Position numbers and translations under genes: made by a program
Notes under the pieces: model-generated
Told to the model about the DNA's origin: nothing
What the model saw: the letters and a program-made list of their open reading frames with translations, nothing else
Database searches by the model: none
Part shown: piece after piece, positions 61,575 to 64,000 of the stretch
How the letters are laid out: each line of letters starts with the position of its first letter
How positions within the stretch are numbered: the first letter of the stretch is position 1
From: Iris pallida
Lineage: Eukaryota > Streptophyta > Magnoliopsida > Asparagales > Iridaceae
DNA: 64,000 nucleotides
Direction of reading: 5' to 3'
NCBI GenBank assembly: GCA_029216955.1
Contig: JANAVB010003999.1
Location: forward strand, 3,638,999 to 3,702,998

Positions 61575-62016
61575 CTATTTGACTCCCAAGATATTTGGAT
61601 AATAGCATCTTCCATTATGTGGCGTATGACATAGTTGTTGATATGACAGGTGACATGACAAAATTTAACATTAAAATTAATATTAAAAATTAATATTAAT
61701 ATTAAATTAACATTAAGATTAACCTTAACATTAAAATTAATATTAACATTAAAATTAACATTAACATTAATATTAATATTAACACTAAAATTAATATTAA
61801 TATTAATATTAATATTATCATTAATATGAACATTAATATTAATATGAACATTAACATTAATATTAATATTAACATTAACATTAACATTAATATTAAAATA
61901 ATTGGGTAATTAATTTTTTGGATTAAAATTTGACATGTCAGCTGTTATGTCATCTGCCATGTCAGATGCCACATAATGGAAAATGTTATCACTCAAATAT
62001 TTTGGAAGCCAAATAG
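61575..62016. mobile_element. MITE with about 90-bp inverted ends and a TTAATA-repeat core
   Basis: Left CTATTTGACTCCCAAGATAT and the complement of the right end CTATTTGGCTTCCAAAATAT stay aligned for about 90 bp, through CCATTATGTGGC and TGACAT words. The core (61670-61900) is a repeat of TTAATATTAACAT type. No coding capacity. TSD not clear. Confidence 0.78.
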
Positions 62017-62336
62017 CATAATTGTTTATTCTAAATGGAGATTGATTCACTAAAAATAGAAAATTGAAGATCATAGATTTGATGCTCCATTTGTTGCAAG
62101 GCTAAATAGAGTACAATTTTCTGGAGTTGTTACAACTTATCTCTTCTATTAAAGTAGCACATAAATGCGTAAACAATGGAGGAAAAAATAGTGGTAAATT
62201 TTCCAAAATTGCTATTTTACAAGGGCAGTGTTCGGCTTGGACCACAGTCCTGAACCGCGGATCACATGTGCCATTTCATTAGAGGGGGATGGGCGGGTCC
62301 GGTATGGTGGGGTGGGGTGGTGGGGGGTGGGTGGGT

Positions 62337-62374
<38 letters not shown>
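62337..62374 (+). repeat. (GT)n microsatellite
   Basis: Preceded by GGGTGGGTG units (62299-62336). The three ORFs across it are artefacts. Confidence 0.95.
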
Positions 62375-62376
<2 letters not shown>

Positions 62377-62910
62377 AGGGAAGGGACATGCGAGGCAATT
62401 ATCATTTCCGATTTTACAAAGCTAATTTTATTTTCTGCAATGAAATATATTTTGCATTACACGTTCAAATTCCTTTTTCTTTTTTTCCTTTTTTGAACAC
62501 ATAATTAACGAACATACTTGGATAAGCTATTTATGAGAACAATTTTGCTGAGTTTCAACGATATTTAGTAAAGTGGTGCAAAAATAATTGGAGTACAAGA
62601 TGTCACTTCATTAATCGTATAATTTCATTAGTTACATGAAATACAATGTATCCTTTCACATAACTTGATATTTCGGGGTGAGGGTTCGGTTTACTTTGTT
62701 GAAATAGTCAAAAACGAATAAATTAAATATCTAAAACCTAAACCGAACGAGGATAGTCATAAGCGAAATCGAGCAGATCAGCCCATAATGAATCAGTTGT
62801 TCGGTTGAACTATTTTTATTGTTTAATATGCCAACTCAAATTCGAGATTGTGATTAAATGATATTAAAAATTTATAAATTTTATACTTATGTTTGTTGTA
62901 TTTTAAAATT

Positions 62911-63030
62911 GGTGAGACATGCGGCCTGAGTTGAAATAAGTTAATTGTGGTGAATGCTCTCACTGGGATCGATCTCGTGACCACTCGGGCCGCATGTCTC
63001 ACCACTACCAGTAGACTAGAGGGTCATTGG

Positions 63031-63031
<1 letters not shown>
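62911..63031 (-). repeat. SINE family 1 fragments in head-to-head arrangement
   Basis: A plus fragment GGTGAGACATGCGGCCTGAG (62911-62930) faces a longer minus copy (62947-63031) whose B-box-like word is altered (GATCGATCCC). The two form an inverted repeat of about 21 bp. Confidence 0.65.

Positions 63032-63086
<55 letters not shown>
63032..63086. repeat. (TA)n microsatellite
   Basis: Lies between two SINE family 1 copies. Confidence 0.97.
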
Positions 63087-63090
<4 letters not shown>

Positions 63091-63098
63091 AATGATAT

Positions 63099-63166
63099 TA
63101 GTTTTTGGAATTGCTTCCACTGGGATTCGAACTCCTGACCACTCGGACCGCATGCCTCATCATTGG
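63099..63166 (-). repeat. SINE family 1 fragment
   Basis: The complement carries GTTCGAATCCC (B box) and GGTCCGAGTGGTCAGGAG. The head with the A box is missing; a (GC)n/(CA)n run follows at 63164-63190. Confidence 0.65.
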
Positions 63167-63457
63167 CGCGCGCGCGCACACACACACACATATATAGGGG
63201 GGTGCTGATCAAAACACCAGCCCCCGGAGCCCCATTATACAGTAGAATATATATAATTTTTGGAAGAAGATAATTTTTTATTCTGGTCCGAAGGCCTAAA
63301 ATCACAGCGCGAAGGCCTTAACAAACTTTATTCGAAGGCACCCGCACCTGGACCGCACCCACCTCACTTTAATTCTAACATCAAAGAATTAAAGTGCTTC
63401 CCCCGTTGCTCGAACTTGCAAACTCTGGAGGACAATATGCCTCACTCTAACCACTTG

Positions 63458-63460
<3 letters not shown>

Positions 63461-63528
<68 letters not shown>
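63461..63528. repeat. (TA)n then (GA)n microsatellite
   Basis: TA dinucleotides 63461-63504 followed by GA dinucleotides to 63528. Confidence 0.97.
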
Positions 63529-63534
<6 letters not shown>

Positions 63535-63550
63535 TACGAGGAGTGCTCTA

Positions 63551-63740
63551 AAACCAACTCGTTGATTTTGTATTATGGAACCAACCTATGTTATATACGT
63601 TAGATTGGAATTGCATGGTTGTGATTAAATTACTTTAAAAGGTGGTGGGGTCTACACCTTTTAATCTCAACCACTAAATTTCAATCCAATCCATAAAATA
63701 TAGGATGATTTTGTAATACAAAATCAGCCGACTAGTTATA
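63551..63740. mobile_element. Possible small MITE
   Basis: TCGTTGATTTTGTATTA on the left and the complement of the right side TCGGCTGATTTTGTATTA form an inverted repeat around a non-coding core. No TSD identified. Confidence 0.35.
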
Positions 63741-64000
63741 TATATAGTTTGTATGAGTTCTATCGAAATCGAAACCAAGTTAACAACGAATCGAACGGAT
63801 TTTTTTTCTTTCCAAACCGAACGGTACCTGTTATTCGATTTGTCATTACTCGAAATGAGTATCAATAAAAAAAATCCAATAAATTGAAAAAAAAAAAAAT
63901 CATTCTAAATATGGGAAAATAATTTGCACAATTACTTTATCTCAGTCACCAAATGGAAAAATTATTGTATATAACTTCGACCCCTATCCAATTGTTAGAT

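Larger units (their letters stand above)
61434..64000 (+). other. SWEET intron 4 or downstream sequence, repeat-filled
   Basis: It starts with a GTGAGT donor. No further SWEET exon is visible. It holds a MITE (61575-62016), a (GT)n array, SINE fragments, (TA)n arrays and a weak foldback. Confidence 0.55.

Noticed and set aside
61702..61887. Minus ORF of Met/Leu/Ile repeats resembling a membrane peptide
   Set aside because: Translation of the TTAATA-type repeat core of a MITE.

Overview
The window is nuclear DNA of a flowering plant; the species cannot be fixed from sequence alone. Support comes from plant-type CACTA (En/Spm) transposase with DUF4218/DUF4216-like blocks, Ty1/copia and Ty3/gypsy retrotransposons, tRNA-derived SINEs, foldback MITEs, captured pieces of a plant PIEZO-like and an ABCB-like gene, and one host gene, a clade-IV-like SWEET sugar transporter, at the right end. 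There is no operon or prokaryotic logic here.

About 57 kb of the 64 kb is one nested stack of transposable elements. I read most boundaries to the base from terminal motifs and target-site duplications (TSDs). From outside in: a Ty1/copia element (right part 51860-57267) is interrupted by CACTA-1 (from before position 1 to 51859, genes on the minus strand). CACTA-1 holds two insertions. CACTA-2 (1793-11953, TSD CTT) is a non-autonomous element carrying gene fragments, a miniature LTR element G (3052-5287, TSD ATAGG) and a small CACTA-3 (9868-10986, TSD ATA) that itself holds a SINE. Retrotransposon A (13561-47241, TSD TGGAT/TAGAT) carries B (15369-22896, TSD TGCAT), C (24733-39868, TSD GTAGA) and solo LTR D (41370-44928, TSD TTTTT). 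C carries solo LTR E (25568-28169, TSD ACTGT) and element F (33265-38253, TSD GCGCC). Solo LTR H (51869-55084, TSD GTGAC) sits in the copia element just beyond CACTA-1. Removing each insertion with one TSD copy restores host reading frames: CACTA-1 transposase across A and across CACTA-2, A gag across C, and copia pol across H.

None of the gypsy-type elements here encodes a polymerase. A and B are two copies of one family with about 2.75 kb LTRs and the same 1,928-bp internal region encoding only gag. F is a second gag-only family, C appears non-coding (LARD-like) and G has only 333 bp between its LTRs. All depend on proteins supplied in trans. C, F and G share an LTR-end module next to a tRNA-Met-type primer site that contains a hairpin with compensatory base changes, the most interesting signal I found.

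The right 6.7 kb (57268-64000) is AT-rich and holds microsatellites, two SINE families, several MITEs and the first four exons of the SWEET gene (60264-61433). Exon 5 and later are not visible; they lie beyond the window or are lost. All transposon genes seen are broken, and most premature stops look like CAG to TAG or TGG to TGA/TAG changes, as expected from decay of methylated DNA.
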